The notes: generated by a model from the sequence alone, not told the origin. Positions 1 through 8,313 are shown, counted from the stretch's first letter. The stretch: 64,000 nucleotides of DNA from Caulobacteraceae bacterium (GCA_947476555.1 CANJRI010000001.1:1-64000); one strand, 5' to 3'. Translations and numbers: made by a program.

Positions 1-1
1 A

Positions 2-82
2 TCCTTCACCACCCGCTCGCCGGGGGTCGCCTTCGAGGGCAAGGGTTTTGATCTCATCTTCGTTCCTACGTCACTGCGATGA
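2..82 (+). CDS. possible 3' end of a protein cut by the left edge
   Basis: One forward frame is open from the first bases to a TGA at 80-82 and would end in the residues GFDLIFVPTSLR. Nothing in these 26 codons identifies a family. It is listed only because the neighbouring protease is on the opposite strand and ends at 179, which leaves room for a convergent gene. It could equally be non-coding. Confidence 0.2.
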   Translation, partial: SFTTRSPGVAFEGKGFDLIFVPTSLR

Positions 83-94
83 GACCAAAACCCT
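42..94 (-). repeat. 16-bp inverted repeat, possible hairpin downstream of the RTX protease
   Basis: The arms lie at 42-57 and 79-94 around a 21-base loop. Read on the minus strand, the direction in which the protease gene is transcribed, all 16 positions pair, with one G-U wobble. Read on the plus strand the same position is an A-C mismatch, which favours function in the minus-strand RNA. There is no T-run after the stem, so it is not a classical intrinsic terminator. It may protect an mRNA 3' end or act as a Rho-assisted stop. Confidence 0.4.
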
Positions 95-178
95 CCGCTA
101 GCTGGAACCCTGAATCTGTCTCATTGGCGCTGACGGCGGACAGCGGTGGAGAGGCCGGAAGCCGGGGAAGAACCCGGA

Positions 179-2083
179 TTATGCCCCGAAGATCCACCCT
201 GTCGGCAGTGTCGACAACTGCACGCCGACCAAGGTCATCTGCCCGCCGCCCGTCATGTTGATCACGGTATCTGCACCGACTTGGCTGAGGGTAAACACGG
301 TCCCCGGGTCGAGCTGGACGCGATCACCTTGGGAAAGGCTGAAGTCAGTCACCCTATCGATCCCTGCATCGCCGAAAGAATGGAAGATGTCGGCCCCAGC
401 GCCACCGGTCATGGTGTCGTCGCCCTTGTCGCCAGACACGTAGTCGTTGCCAGCGCCGCCATTCACAATGTCATTGCCCTGACCGCCGCGCACGATGTCA
501 TTCCCGTCGTCACCGTTGCAGGTGTCGTTCCCAAGGTTGCCGTAGACTAAGTCGTAGTCTGCACCACCGGAGAGGCTGTCGTTGTCCTTGCCGCCGACAA
601 CCCAGTCCTCACCCGCATTGCCAAGCGCGGTGTCATTGCCTTGGTTGCCGTTGATGTCGTCGAAGGCCGCGCCGCCAGTGATGCTGTCGTTGCCATCGTT
701 TCCGCGGATGTAGTTGTCGCCAGAAGACTCGATGATCACATCATTACCTGAGCCACCCGCGACGGAATCATTTCCGGCTCCCGGCATGATGTAGTTTGAG
801 GCGTGATCCGCGATTAATGCGTCGGCGCCTGATGTCCCCAAAACTGCGTAAGTTGCAGTAGCTGGATTGAAGCCCGGGACACTCGCTGATGAAATAATTT
901 TCTGAATTACTTCAGCCGCGGATATGCCGGGGTATTTTTGAAATATTAAAGCCGCTAGCCCAGATACGTAGGGAGTTGCAAATGACGTTCCGCCATTACC
1001 GGTATAAACATAGGTTCCTTGGCTTGTTGGTTGGTATCCCACTGAAGGCGCGTCAACAAAGTTTAGTGGTGTAAATCCCGCTTTGTTAGAGTCGGCGAAC
1101 AGGCCTCCGGATAAGTCAATGTTTCCGACAGCGATGCACGTTCCATATGAGGCTGAATACGAATACCCAGAGGGTCCATATCCACTCTGGTTGCTAGCGC
1201 AAATCACGACAACAACATTATGATCAAAAGCATATTTTATGGAATCAGGAACTGCGGTATTAGTATTAATACGATCACTTTGCTGAGAAATGCTTATTAC
1301 ATTTGCTCCGTGATCTACGGCCCAACGTATACCTTTTGAAGTTAAATCGTCAGTAGTCCCACTTCCTGTATTAGTAATTTTTACATCTAAAAGAGATACG
1401 TCTGGAGCCACTCCAATTACATCTTGACCGGCGATTATTGAGTGGCTGCCCGCAATTATTCCCGCAATACCAGTGCCATGGTATGGATAAAAATTTAAAT
1501 CAATGCTGGTATCGCTATTTCCAGTTGAAACATTATAACTATTAACAATATTGTTGCTGTATTCCGTGTTTTTAGCTAGACCGCCGTCAAGAACAGCAAC
1601 CGTAATTCCTTTTCCAGTTATTCCTGCTGCCCACGCAGACGGGGCTTTTATCATATTTAGATTAGAACTATTGTTTAACGACGATACCGGTAGATTTTCA
1701 GAAATCGAAACTCCTAATGATTTTGCCGCATCTATAATCCCATATCCATAATATGTATCAAATATTCCATTTTTAGTATCGTATACTATTTCTGGGAATG
1801 ATTTAAACGATAATTCGCTATCAGATATTTGAATAATTCCGTATTGTGGCTGTGTAAAATACTCCGTATAATTTTTTGTGACTATTTTAAAAATATTATT
1901 TGCTACTAAAGTATTTGCGGATTGACCGGGATTCAGATTAATCGAATTTACCCATGAATTGTTGTTTTGATAATAATATATTGATGCTTCTGAAAGGGAC
2001 GAATTTATGATAAATATTGGAGCTTTCTGCGCCAAATTCGGCCCCCCACTTATTGGTAGCTCCGTTGAGAATGAAATTGGCAT
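179..2083 (-). CDS. subtilisin-like (S8) serine protease with C-terminal RTX repeats
   Basis: A predicted secreted calcium-dependent protease of 634 residues. The S8 catalytic triad is visible: Asp166 in VAVLDGG, His202 in YHGTGIAG and Ser367 in GGTSFATPY, with the oxyanion Asn298 in CASNQSG. From about residue 430 to 570 there are glycine- and aspartate-rich GGxGxD-type nonapeptides, followed by a conserved tail ending in GWIFGA. No N-terminal signal peptide is seen, which fits type I secretion; no T1SS genes lie in the window. The start at 2083 is preferred over 2104 because a GGGGGG stretch sits about 7 bases upstream. The catalytic half is AT-rich while the RTX half is high GC and resembles the tail of the RTX protein at 47928-49094. 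This suggests a mosaic gene brought in or assembled by transfer. Confidence 0.88.
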   Translation of the reverse strand: MPISFSTELPISGGPNLAQKAPIFIINSSLSEASIYYYQNNNSWVNSINLNPGQSANTLVANNIFKIVTKNYTEYFTQPQYGIIQISDSELSFKSFPEIVYDTKNGIFDTYYGYGIIDAAKSLGVSISENLPVSSLNNSSNLNMIKAPSAWAAGITGKGITVAVLDGGLAKNTEYSNNIVNSYNVSTGNSDTSIDLNFYPYHGTGIAGIIAGSHSIIAGQDVIGVAPDVSLLDVKITNTGSGTTDDLTSKGIRWAVDHGANVISISQQSDRINTNTAVPDSIKYAFDHNVVVVICASNQSGYGPSGYSYSASYGTCIAVGNIDLSGGLFADSNKAGFTPLNFVDAPSVGYQPTSQGTYVYTGNGGTSFATPYVSGLAALIFQKYPGISAAEVIQKIISSASVPGFNPATATYAVLGTSGADALIADHASNYIMPGAGNDSVAGGSGNDVIIESSGDNYIRGNDGNDSITGGAAFDDINGNQGNDTALGNAGEDWVVGGKDNDSLSGGADYDLVYGNLGNDTCNGDDGNDIVRGGQGNDIVNGGAGNDYVSGDKGDDTMTGGAGADIFHSFGDAGIDRVTDFSLSQGDRVQLDPGTVFTLSQVGADTVINMTGGGQMTLVGVQLSTLPTGWIFGA

Positions 2084-2258
2084 TCTGGTGCCCCCCAAGG
2101 CCATGTTGAGCGCACCCTAACGCCCAGACCCATCAGGTCAAAGAAGCCGCCCCCAGCGCACCACTGCTGGCCCACAGGGTGGATTATCTGTGGTCCCCGC
2201 TACCGGTGGTGGTGGCATCCCAGCCTTGCGCCCAAAAGGGCATCAGGCGCTCAGGCGT

Positions 2259-2759
2259 TCAATCCCGCCCCGAGCCTGCTTGCCGATAAGCTGTCGCCAC
2301 TACCTCGTCGTAGCAGACGAACGTGATCTGAAGCCCGTCGCTTTCATGCTCCCGCGCCGCCCGCAGTGCGATCTTGGCTGCCTTCACGAGGGGCCAGCGA
2401 TAGATGCCTATGCCTATTGCCGGTACCGCCAAGCTACGGATGGAATGGTCGGCGACCAGTTCAAATACCCGCCGGTAGCAACGCTCAAGCACCTCAGGCT
2501 CACCGCGGTCGCCGCCAAGCCATCGAGGGGCGACGGCGTGGATGACATTGCGGCACGACAAGTTGAAGCTAGGCGTGACAACGGCATCGCCGGGATTAAG
2601 TCGGCCAAACTGCCTGCAAGCGGCTTCTAGCTCGCCACCAGCGGCAGCGTGGATCGCGCCGGACAGGCCGCTACCCGCCAGCAGGGACGGGTGTGCCGAG
2701 TTGACGATAGCGTCGTCTGTCCGAAGCGTGATGTCGCCGATGGTGATGTGGATAGGCAT
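2259..2759 (-). CDS. macro-domain protein (ADP-ribose or O-acetyl-ADP-ribose binding)
   Basis: A single macro domain fills all 166 residues. Visible family motifs are the N-terminal DAIVNSAHPSLL, the glycine-rich GSGLSGAIHAAAG loop and the VPAIGIGIYRWP segment that closes over ADP-ribose. Family members bind ADP-ribose and often hydrolyse O-acetyl-ADP-ribose or remove ADP-ribose from proteins. No ADP-ribosyltransferase or NAD-consuming partner is adjacent, so a toxin-antitoxin role is not supported here. It lies in the accessory segment between the RTX protease and the tRNA-Arg gene, separated from the protease by about 175 bases with no recognised feature. Confidence 0.85.
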   Translation of the reverse strand: MPIHITIGDITLRTDDAIVNSAHPSLLAGSGLSGAIHAAAGGELEAACRQFGRLNPGDAVVTPSFNLSCRNVIHAVAPRWLGGDRGEPEVLERCYRRVFELVADHSIRSLAVPAIGIGIYRWPLVKAAKIALRAAREHESDGLQITFVCYDEVVATAYRQAGSGRD

Positions 2760-2837
2760 GGCGGCCTAATGAACACGCGGCTGGCGTGGCGGCTACTGTT
2801 GGTGCCGGTACCGCCCGCACGGTGGCGGTCAAGCCTG

Positions 2838-3032
2838 CTACCCGCAGAACACCGCCCAGTCCGCCATCAGCCGCCGGCGCTTCTCCAGCGCGTCACTGCG
2901 GCGATGGGTCTGTTGCGCAGGCATGTCGGGCAGCGCAGAGAGGCTGCTAGTTACGGCGGCGATTTTGTCGCGACGCTTCCCATACGCTTCCCAATCGTGA
3001 TTTCTGGGAAACAAGCCTAGCCCCTTCGGGAT
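2838..3032 (-). pseudogene. C-terminal remnant of a tyrosine (phage-type) integrase
   Basis: The minus strand is open for 64 codons ahead of a TAG at 2840-2838, and an in-frame TAG at 3035-3033 bounds it upstream. The predicted end reads QTHRRSDALEKRRRLMADWA followed by VFCG. This strongly resembles the extreme C-terminus of proteobacterial P4/phage-type integrases, where a Y-x-R-x-D-x-x-x-x-R-R-x-x-M-x-x-W-A pattern is common. The catalytic core (R..HxxR..Y) is absent, so this is a 3' relic. Its position beside the 3' end of tRNA-Arg is where such integrases insert. The assignment rests on pattern recognition of a short segment. The rest of 2760-3050 shows nothing else recognisable. Confidence 0.5.
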
Positions 3033-3050
3033 CTAACCCATTGAAAGTAT

Positions 3051-3127
3051 TGGCGCGCCCGGAACGATTCGAACGTCCGACCCTCAGATTCGTAGTCTGA
3101 TGCTCTATCCAGCTGAGCTACGGGCGC
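3051..3127 (-). tRNA. tRNA-Arg (anticodon ACG)
   Basis: The minus strand folds as a complete cloverleaf of 77 bases including an encoded CCA. The acceptor stem pairs GCGCCCG (3127-3121) with CGGGCGC (3061-3055). The anticodon arm is TCAGA-CTACGAA-TCTGA with ACG at positions 34-36, and the T arm carries TTCGAAT. The ACG anticodon is normally deaminated to ICG by TadA to read CGU, CGC and CGA. The 3' end faces the accessory segment at 1-3050, making it a plausible integration site. Confidence 0.96.
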
Positions 3128-3249
3128 GCATCGCCTTGCGGCGAGGGCGCGGAACCTAGTCGGGCGGCGGGGAAAGTTCAACCCACCCTTTGTTGTCGAC
3201 GCGCGCCGCCCCTAAGGTGGCGCCTCATCGAGCCGGAGATCCTCCCCAA

Positions 3250-4941
3250 GTGCCCATCCCGTCGCGTTTCCTTGGCCTGGTCCTGGCCCTCGCCCTGACT
3301 GCCTGCGCCACGCCGTCCGCGACGCAGGCCCCCTCGGGGGGAATGGTGGCGGCGGCCAATCCGATGGCGGCGGAGGCCGGTGTGAAGGTGTTGCGGGCCG
3401 GTGGCTCGGCCGTCGACGCGGCGGTGGCCGTGCAGGCGGTGCTCGGCCTGGTGGAGCCGCAGAGCTCGGGTCTCGGGGGCGGAGCCTTCATGACTTACTA
3501 CGACGCCAAGTCCCGGTCGGTGACCGCCTACGACGGCCGCGAGACCGCGCCCGCCGGCGCGACGCCGGACATGTTCATGGGGCCGGAAGGACGGCCGATG
3601 GGCCGCCAGGCCGCGATCCTTTCCGGCCGTTCCACCGGCGTCCCCGGCGCCGTGGCCATGCTCGCGCTGGCCCAGGGACAACATGGCGCCCTCCCCTGGA
3701 AGGATCTTTTCTCCGACGCCGAGCGCCTGGCCGACCAGGGCTTTCCCGCCCCCGGCCGGATGGCCGCCGCCGCCAGCGGCCGCTTCGGCGCGGCCTCCAC
3801 CCCCGACGCCGTCGCCTATTTCACCAAGCCGGACGGGAGCCGCATCCAAGCTGGGGATACGGTCCGCAACCCCGCCTACGCCGCGACGATCCGCAGGGTC
3901 GCCGCCGAAGGGCCCAAGGCCCTGCTGGAAGGCGCCATAGCCGAAGCCATCGTCGCCAAGGTCCGCCAGGAGCCGACGCCGGGGACGCTGACCCTGGAGG
4001 ATCTCAAGACCTACCGGCCCAAGGCCGAGCCGGCGCTCTGCCGGCCCTACCGGGTCTACATCGTCTGCACGCCCGGCGCGCCGTCCGGCGGGCCGGCGGT
4101 GATGGAGGGGCTGGGCCTGCTGGCGCGCACGGACATAGGCGCCCATCGGGGCGACGCCGAGGGCTGGTACCTGTTCAGCCAGGCCAGCCGGCTGATGTAC
4201 GCCGACCGCGACCGCTACATCGGCGATCCCGCCTTCGTCCGCGTGCCCGTCGATGGCTTGCTGGACCCCGGCTACCTGGACGCGCGCGCCAAGCTCATCG
4301 GGCCCACCCCAGCCGCCACCGTGACCGCCGGAAATCCGCCCGGCGCTCCGGCCCGGGCGGCCGACCGCACGCGCGAGGTGGCCGGCACCAGCCACTTCGT
4401 CGTGGTCGACGGGGCCGGCAACGTGGTCTCCATCACCACCACCGTGGAGAGCGGGTTCGGGTCCGGCCGCATGGTCCACGGCTTCTTCCTCAACAACCAA
4501 CTCACCGACTTCTCCTTCTCTCCGCTCGACCGCGAGGGCGCGCCGGCGGCCAACGCCGTGGCGGGCGGCAAGCGGCCGCGCTCGTCCATGGCCCCGGCCA
4601 TCGTGCTGGACAAGGATCGCCGCTTCGTAGCGGCCGTCGGCTCACCCGGCGGCACCTCGATCCTGGCTTACAACCTCAAGGCCCTGGTTGGCCTGCTGGA
4701 TTGGAAGCTGCCCATGGGCGAGGCGATCGCCCTGCCGAACCTGGTGGCGGCCGGCGCCAACTATGGCTCGGAAACCGACAAATACCCGCCGGGTGTGGTC
4801 GAGGCCCTGGCGGCGCGAGGCGTGAGGCTCACGACCGGCGGCGGCGAGGGATCCGGCCTGCATGGGATCGAGGTCACCCCCCAAGGCCTGCGGGGGGCCG
4901 CCGATCCACGCCGCGAAGGCGTGGCGCTCAGCGCGAACTAG
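3250..4941 (+). CDS. ggt: gamma-glutamyltransferase (lipoprotein form)
   Basis: Predicted to cleave or transfer the gamma-glutamyl group of glutathione in the periplasm. The 563-residue product starts with a lipoprotein signal (hydrophobic run then LTAC, lipid-modified Cys19) if the GTG at 3250 is the start; an upstream ATG at 3190 would add 20 residues without signal character. The autocatalytic cleavage site is TSHFVVVD with nucleophile Thr380, giving large and small subunits of about 379 and 184 residues. GLGGGAFM and the MVHGFFLNNQLTDFS block are typical. The gene converges on the sensor kinase downstream; the two stop codons overlap at CTAG. Confidence 0.92.
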   Translation: MPIPSRFLGLVLALALTACATPSATQAPSGGMVAAANPMAAEAGVKVLRAGGSAVDAAVAVQAVLGLVEPQSSGLGGGAFMTYYDAKSRSVTAYDGRETAPAGATPDMFMGPEGRPMGRQAAILSGRSTGVPGAVAMLALAQGQHGALPWKDLFSDAERLADQGFPAPGRMAAAASGRFGAASTPDAVAYFTKPDGSRIQAGDTVRNPAYAATIRRVAAEGPKALLEGAIAEAIVAKVRQEPTPGTLTLEDLKTYRPKAEPALCRPYRVYIVCTPGAPSGGPAVMEGLGLLARTDIGAHRGDAEGWYLFSQASRLMYADRDRYIGDPAFVRVPVDGLLDPGYLDARAKLIGPTPAATVTAGNPPGAPARAADRTREVAGTSHFVVVDGAGNVVSITTTVESGFGSGRMVHGFFLNNQLTDFSFSPLDREGAPAANAVAGGKRPRSSMAPAIVLDKDRRFVAAVGSPGGTSILAYNLKALVGLLDWKLPMGEAIALPNLVAAGANYGSETDKYPPGVVEALAARGVRLTTGGGEGSGLHGIEVTPQGLRGAADPRREGVALSAN

Positions 4942-6413
4942 GCGCCCAGGCGCAGACGCCGCGCGGCCGCCTTGGCGGGCACGCCAGGCAGGCGCAGCTC
5001 GAAGGCCGCGCCCTTGTCGGTGTTCTCGATCAGGGTCAGGTCGCCGCCGTGGCCCAGGGCCAGTTCCCGGGCGATGGCCAGGCCCAGGCCCGCACCGTCC
5101 GGCCGCCCGGAGCCTGCGAAGGGCTGGAACAGGCGTTCCCGGAGCCGGTCGGGGACGCCAGGTCCGTCGTCGCCCACCCGGATGACGCTGAAGCCGCCGG
5201 CCCGGCGCAGCGAAACCTGCACATGACCTCGCTTGCGGCCCGCCTGGTGCTCGATGGCTTCGCGGGCGTTGCGCATCAGGTTGACCAGCATCCGGTGCAG
5301 CTGGTCCGGATCGGCGATCACCTGGTCGGCCGGCCCCACGGCGCTGACCAGCTTCACCCCGCGCACTGAGAGCCGGGCTTCCAGCGCCGCCTCGTCCACC
5401 GCCTCCGCCAGTCGCACGGCGCGCGACTCCGGCGCCGCTTCCTGGGTCTTGCCATAGGCCAGGACGTCCGAAGCCAGCTTCACCGCCCGGTCCAGCGCCC
5501 GCTCCAGCCTCGGCATGGCCTGGGCCACCTTGGGGTCCTTCAGCGCCGCCAGCCGCTCGGAGGCGATCTGCGCGCCGGTCAGCATGTTCCGCAGGTCGTG
5601 GTTGATCTTGGCTACCGCCTCGCCCAGCGCCGCCAGCCGGGCCCGGGAATTGAGCGCCGCCTTCAGGTCGGCCTGCATCAGGTGCAGCTCGACCTCGGCG
5701 CGGCCGATCTCGTCCTGACGGCCGGAGACCCGCACCCGCGCCTCCGGATCGTCCGGATCGGCGCGGAACCGCTCCATGGCGTGGGTGATCCGCTGCATGG
5801 GCCGCACCAGGAAGAGGTTCAGGGCCACATAGACCAGCAGGCCGGCCAGGGCCGCCACCAGGCCGACGATCGCCACCAGCCGCCAGAAATAGGCCGCCAG
5901 CGCCCGCTTCAGCTCGGTGTCCACTGCCACAAACTCGATGAAGTCGGCCTTCTGGAACCTGGGCTCGGCCCACACCCGCACGCGGCCGGGCTCGCGGCGC
6001 AGCAGGGTGCGGAAGGGCGCGAACAGCGACAGGTTCGCCGCGCGCGGTCGCAGGTCCACCAGGTAGTCCGCCGGCGCCGGCCGGGGCGCGGCGAACACCA
6101 GCGAACGGACCCCGTCCACCGACTTGGCGACGATCTCCACCCCCGCCGCGTCCAGCAGCTCGGCCTTCAGCTGGTCGCTCAGCACCCGGTCTGGCGCCAC
6201 GTCCGGCGCCATGGAGGCCAGTTCGGCGGCGCGCACCCGGTCCAGCAGCCACTCGCGCTCGTAGGCCACCAAGGCCGCGGGTATGGCCATCCCCCCGCCG
6301 AGGGCGGCGAAAACGATGGTCAGGGCCAGCAGGCGCGCCGAAAGGCCGCCCGGCCAGAAGATGCGGGGCTTCTCCGGCTTCGGAGGCGCCTGGTCGGTGG
6401 AGGCGTCCGCCAT
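4938..6413 (-). CDS. membrane sensor histidine kinase
   Basis: A 491-residue two-component kinase. It has an N-terminal membrane segment at about 26-50, a periplasmic sensor region, a second membrane segment at about 176-202, a HAMP-like linker, a HisKA domain with phospho-acceptor His272 in KINHDLRNML, and an HATPase_c domain. The N box is LMRNAREAI, G1 is GDDGPGVPD and G2 is GAGLGLAIAREL. No response regulator is adjacent, so the partner is encoded elsewhere. The ATG at 6413 is preferred over the GTG at 6431. It lies 42 bases downstream of pyrD on the same strand and may be cotranscribed with it. The ligand is unknown. Confidence 0.9.
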   Translation of the reverse strand: MADASTDQAPPKPEKPRIFWPGGLSARLLALTIVFAALGGGMAIPAALVAYEREWLLDRVRAAELASMAPDVAPDRVLSDQLKAELLDAAGVEIVAKSVDGVRSLVFAAPRPAPADYLVDLRPRAANLSLFAPFRTLLRREPGRVRVWAEPRFQKADFIEFVAVDTELKRALAAYFWRLVAIVGLVAALAGLLVYVALNLFLVRPMQRITHAMERFRADPDDPEARVRVSGRQDEIGRAEVELHLMQADLKAALNSRARLAALGEAVAKINHDLRNMLTGAQIASERLAALKDPKVAQAMPRLERALDRAVKLASDVLAYGKTQEAAPESRAVRLAEAVDEAALEARLSVRGVKLVSAVGPADQVIADPDQLHRMLVNLMRNAREAIEHQAGRKRGHVQVSLRRAGGFSVIRVGDDGPGVPDRLRERLFQPFAGSGRPDGAGLGLAIARELALGHGGDLTLIENTDKGAAFELRLPGVPAKAAARRLRLGA

Positions 6414-6455
6414 ACCTACTCGGTAATCCACAGCGCCGCCTTGGGCAACGAAGGC

Positions 6456-7499
6456 CTACGTCGCGCCCACCGCCGCCGCCACGGTGGTGAAGCCGTCGGC
6501 CCTAAGGCATTGGGCCAGTTCGCGTTTGATGCGGCCCACCAGGCCAGGGCCCTCGAACACCAGCGCCGAGTACAGTTGCACCGCCGAAGCGCCGGCCCGG
6601 ATCTTGGCGTAGGCCTCGGCGCCCGAGCCCACGCCGCCCGCCCCGATCAGGGTCAGCCGGCCGCCGGAGGCCGCCGCGAAACTGGACAGCACGCGCGTGG
6701 AAAGGTTGGTCAGCGGGGCGCCCGACAGCCCGCCCGCCTCGCCACGATGGGCCGAGATGAGCTCCGGACGCGCGACCGTGGTGTTGGAGACGATGATCCC
6801 GGAAAGCCCGTTGGCGGCGACGGCCTCGGTGATCGCCTGCACCTCGCCCTCTTCCAGGTCCGGCGCGACCTTCAGGAACATCGGGACCCGGCCCTCGGGC
6901 GGCAGGACGTCGCGCGCCTCGGCCACCCGGCCCAGCAACTCCTCCAGCGCCGCCCGGGTCTGCAGGGCCCGAAGGCCCGGCGTGTTGGGCGAGGAGATGT
7001 TGAGGGTGAAATAGGAGGCCAGGCCCCAGAGCCGCCTAAGGCCGGTGACGTAGTCGCCGATGCGGTCTTCCGCATCCTTGTTGGCGCCGATGTTGGCCCC
7101 CACCAGTCCCGGTCCGCGCCGGGCCAGCCGCGCGGCGAAAGGCTCCAGGCCCCTGTTGTTGAAACCCATGCGGTTGATCACCGCCCGGTCCTGCATCAGC
7201 CGGAACAGCCGCGGGCGGGGGTTGCCGGCCTGCGGCAGCGGCGTGGCCGTCCCGCACTCCACGAAGCCGAAGCCGGCCCGCAGCATGGGATGGAAAACCT
7301 CGGCGTCCTTGTCGAAGCCGGCCGCCAGCCCCACCGGGTTCGGCAGGACGAGCCCGGCCATTGTGGTCGCCAGGATCGGATCGTCAGCGCCGCCGGTCGG
7401 GCCCAGGCCGGCCTTCAGCGCGCGGATCGCCAGGCCGTGGGCGTCCTCCGGATCGAGGATTCGGAGCGCCCGGGTCGCGAGCCCATGGACCGTGCTCAT
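6456..7499 (-). CDS. pyrD: dihydroorotate dehydrogenase (quinone), class 2
   Basis: Oxidises dihydroorotate to orotate in pyrimidine synthesis, passing electrons through FMN to the quinone pool at the inner membrane. The 347-residue length and N-terminal helical extension are those of class 2 enzymes. Visible motifs are NRMGFNNRGLE, the catalytic-loop NISSPNTPGLR with its active-site Ser, and IVSNTTVAR plus GAGGVGSGAEAY for FMN phosphate binding. The ATG at 7499 overlaps the TGA of the DUF952 gene by 4 bases (ATGA), indicating translational coupling and deciding the start. Confidence 0.95.
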   Translation of the reverse strand: MSTVHGLATRALRILDPEDAHGLAIRALKAGLGPTGGADDPILATTMAGLVLPNPVGLAAGFDKDAEVFHPMLRAGFGFVECGTATPLPQAGNPRPRLFRLMQDRAVINRMGFNNRGLEPFAARLARRGPGLVGANIGANKDAEDRIGDYVTGLRRLWGLASYFTLNISSPNTPGLRALQTRAALEELLGRVAEARDVLPPEGRVPMFLKVAPDLEEGEVQAITEAVAANGLSGIIVSNTTVARPELISAHRGEAGGLSGAPLTNLSTRVLSSFAAASGGRLTLIGAGGVGSGAEAYAKIRAGASAVQLYSALVFEGPGLVGRIKRELAQCLRADGFTTVAAAVGAT

Positions 7500-7828
7500 G
7501 CCGGGATCGCCGGCACGCCGTCGCCGCCCAGAGGCGCGGGCCGCACCGCGCGCACCAGTCCGGCAGCCAGCGGTCCATAGAGATGCGGGAACAGGTCCCC
7601 GCCGCGCGAGGGCTCCCATTTCAGGAGGGCGCCCAGGTCGGCGGCCTCGACCTCGAGCACCACCAACCCGCCCTGGCCGGCGAAATGGCGGCGCGCCGTC
7701 TCCGGCGCCTGGTCCGCGGTCGAGAAGTGGATATAGCCGTCGGCCAGGTCCACGGCCGATCCCTCGAAACGCCCGCGCGCCAGGGCCGCCTCCCACTCGG
7801 CGCCGGCGAGGATCTTGTAGATCCTCAA
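7496..7828 (-). CDS. DUF952 family protein
   Basis: A 110-residue protein of the DUF952 family, of unknown biochemical role. The family pattern is visible: an N-terminal YKILAGAEWEAA, then DGYIHFSTADQAPETARRHFAG, then LKWEPSRGGDLFPHLYGPL. The start is a TTG whose last bases overlap the TGA of the upstream SixA-like gene (TTGA). The stop overlaps the pyrD ATG, so the three genes form a coupled set. It has no signal peptide or membrane segment and is presumed cytoplasmic. Confidence 0.88.
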   Translation of the reverse strand: MRIYKILAGAEWEAALARGRFEGSAVDLADGYIHFSTADQAPETARRHFAGQGGLVVLEVEAADLGALLKWEPSRGGDLFPHLYGPLAAGLVRAVRPAPLGGDGVPAIPA

Positions 7829-8313
7829 CCCTCGCGCTCCGGATAGTGCAGGCCTTCGAACGTCGGCCGCCCGGCCGGGTCGATCGCGAACACCGCCGCC
7901 GTTCCCGGCGGGAACTTGCGCTGGGCCCGCGACAGGTCGGCGGCCGGGGCGTCGGCGGCGATCATCAGGGTCAAGGTCAGTTCGTGCAGGCCCGGGTTGT
8001 GGCCCACCACGACCACCGTGCCGTCGCGCCCTTCGGCGGTCCTCCAGATGGTTTCGGCGTCGGCGTTGTAGAGACCCGCAGGAAACTCAGCGGCGGCCGG
8101 CGGAAAGGCGGCCTTGGCCACGTCCCAGGTCTCCCGGGTGCGCGCCGATGGCGAGGCCAGCACGATGTCGGGCTTCATCCCGCTCGCCGCCAGGGCTTCG
8201 CCGATCGCGGCGGCGCCCCGCATGCCCCGCGGCGACAGCGGGCGGTCGAAATCGTCTCCCGTCGCGGCGTGAGCCTCGGCCTTGCCGTGGCGAAACAGGA
8301 TCAGGCGCTCCAT
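7825..8313 (-). CDS. SixA-like histidine phosphatase
   Basis: A 162-residue member of the histidine phosphatase superfamily. The catalytic RHG motif is at the N-terminus (LILFRHGKAEA), followed by SPRG and the ASPSARTRETW block. The second catalytic His lies in VVVVGHNPGLHELTL. The closest described relatives are SixA-type phosphohistidine phosphatases acting on phosphotransfer proteins; the substrate here is inferred. It is first in the SixA-DUF952-pyrD run and is divergent from metX with about 73 bases between them. Confidence 0.88.
   Translation of the reverse strand: MERLILFRHGKAEAHAATGDDFDRPLSPRGMRGAAAIGEALAASGMKPDIVLASPSARTRETWDVAKAAFPPAAAEFPAGLYNADAETIWRTAEGRDGTVVVVGHNPGLHELTLTLMIAADAPAADLSRAQRKFPPGTAAVFAIDPAGRPTFEGLHYPEREG

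Noticed and set aside
1..3050. Direct repeat of the tRNA-Arg 3' end (attachment site)
   Set aside because: No second copy of the tRNA 3' segment was found by eye within the window; the other end of the presumed element would lie left of it.
3178..4500. Long minus-strand reading frame opposite ggt
   Set aside because: Gly/Ala/Arg/His-rich low-complexity translation with no family motif, lying opposite a clear gamma-glutamyltransferase; a GC-driven shadow. The same holds for the long antisense frames at 8087-9457, 22904-24310, 45169-46860 and 61612-63171.
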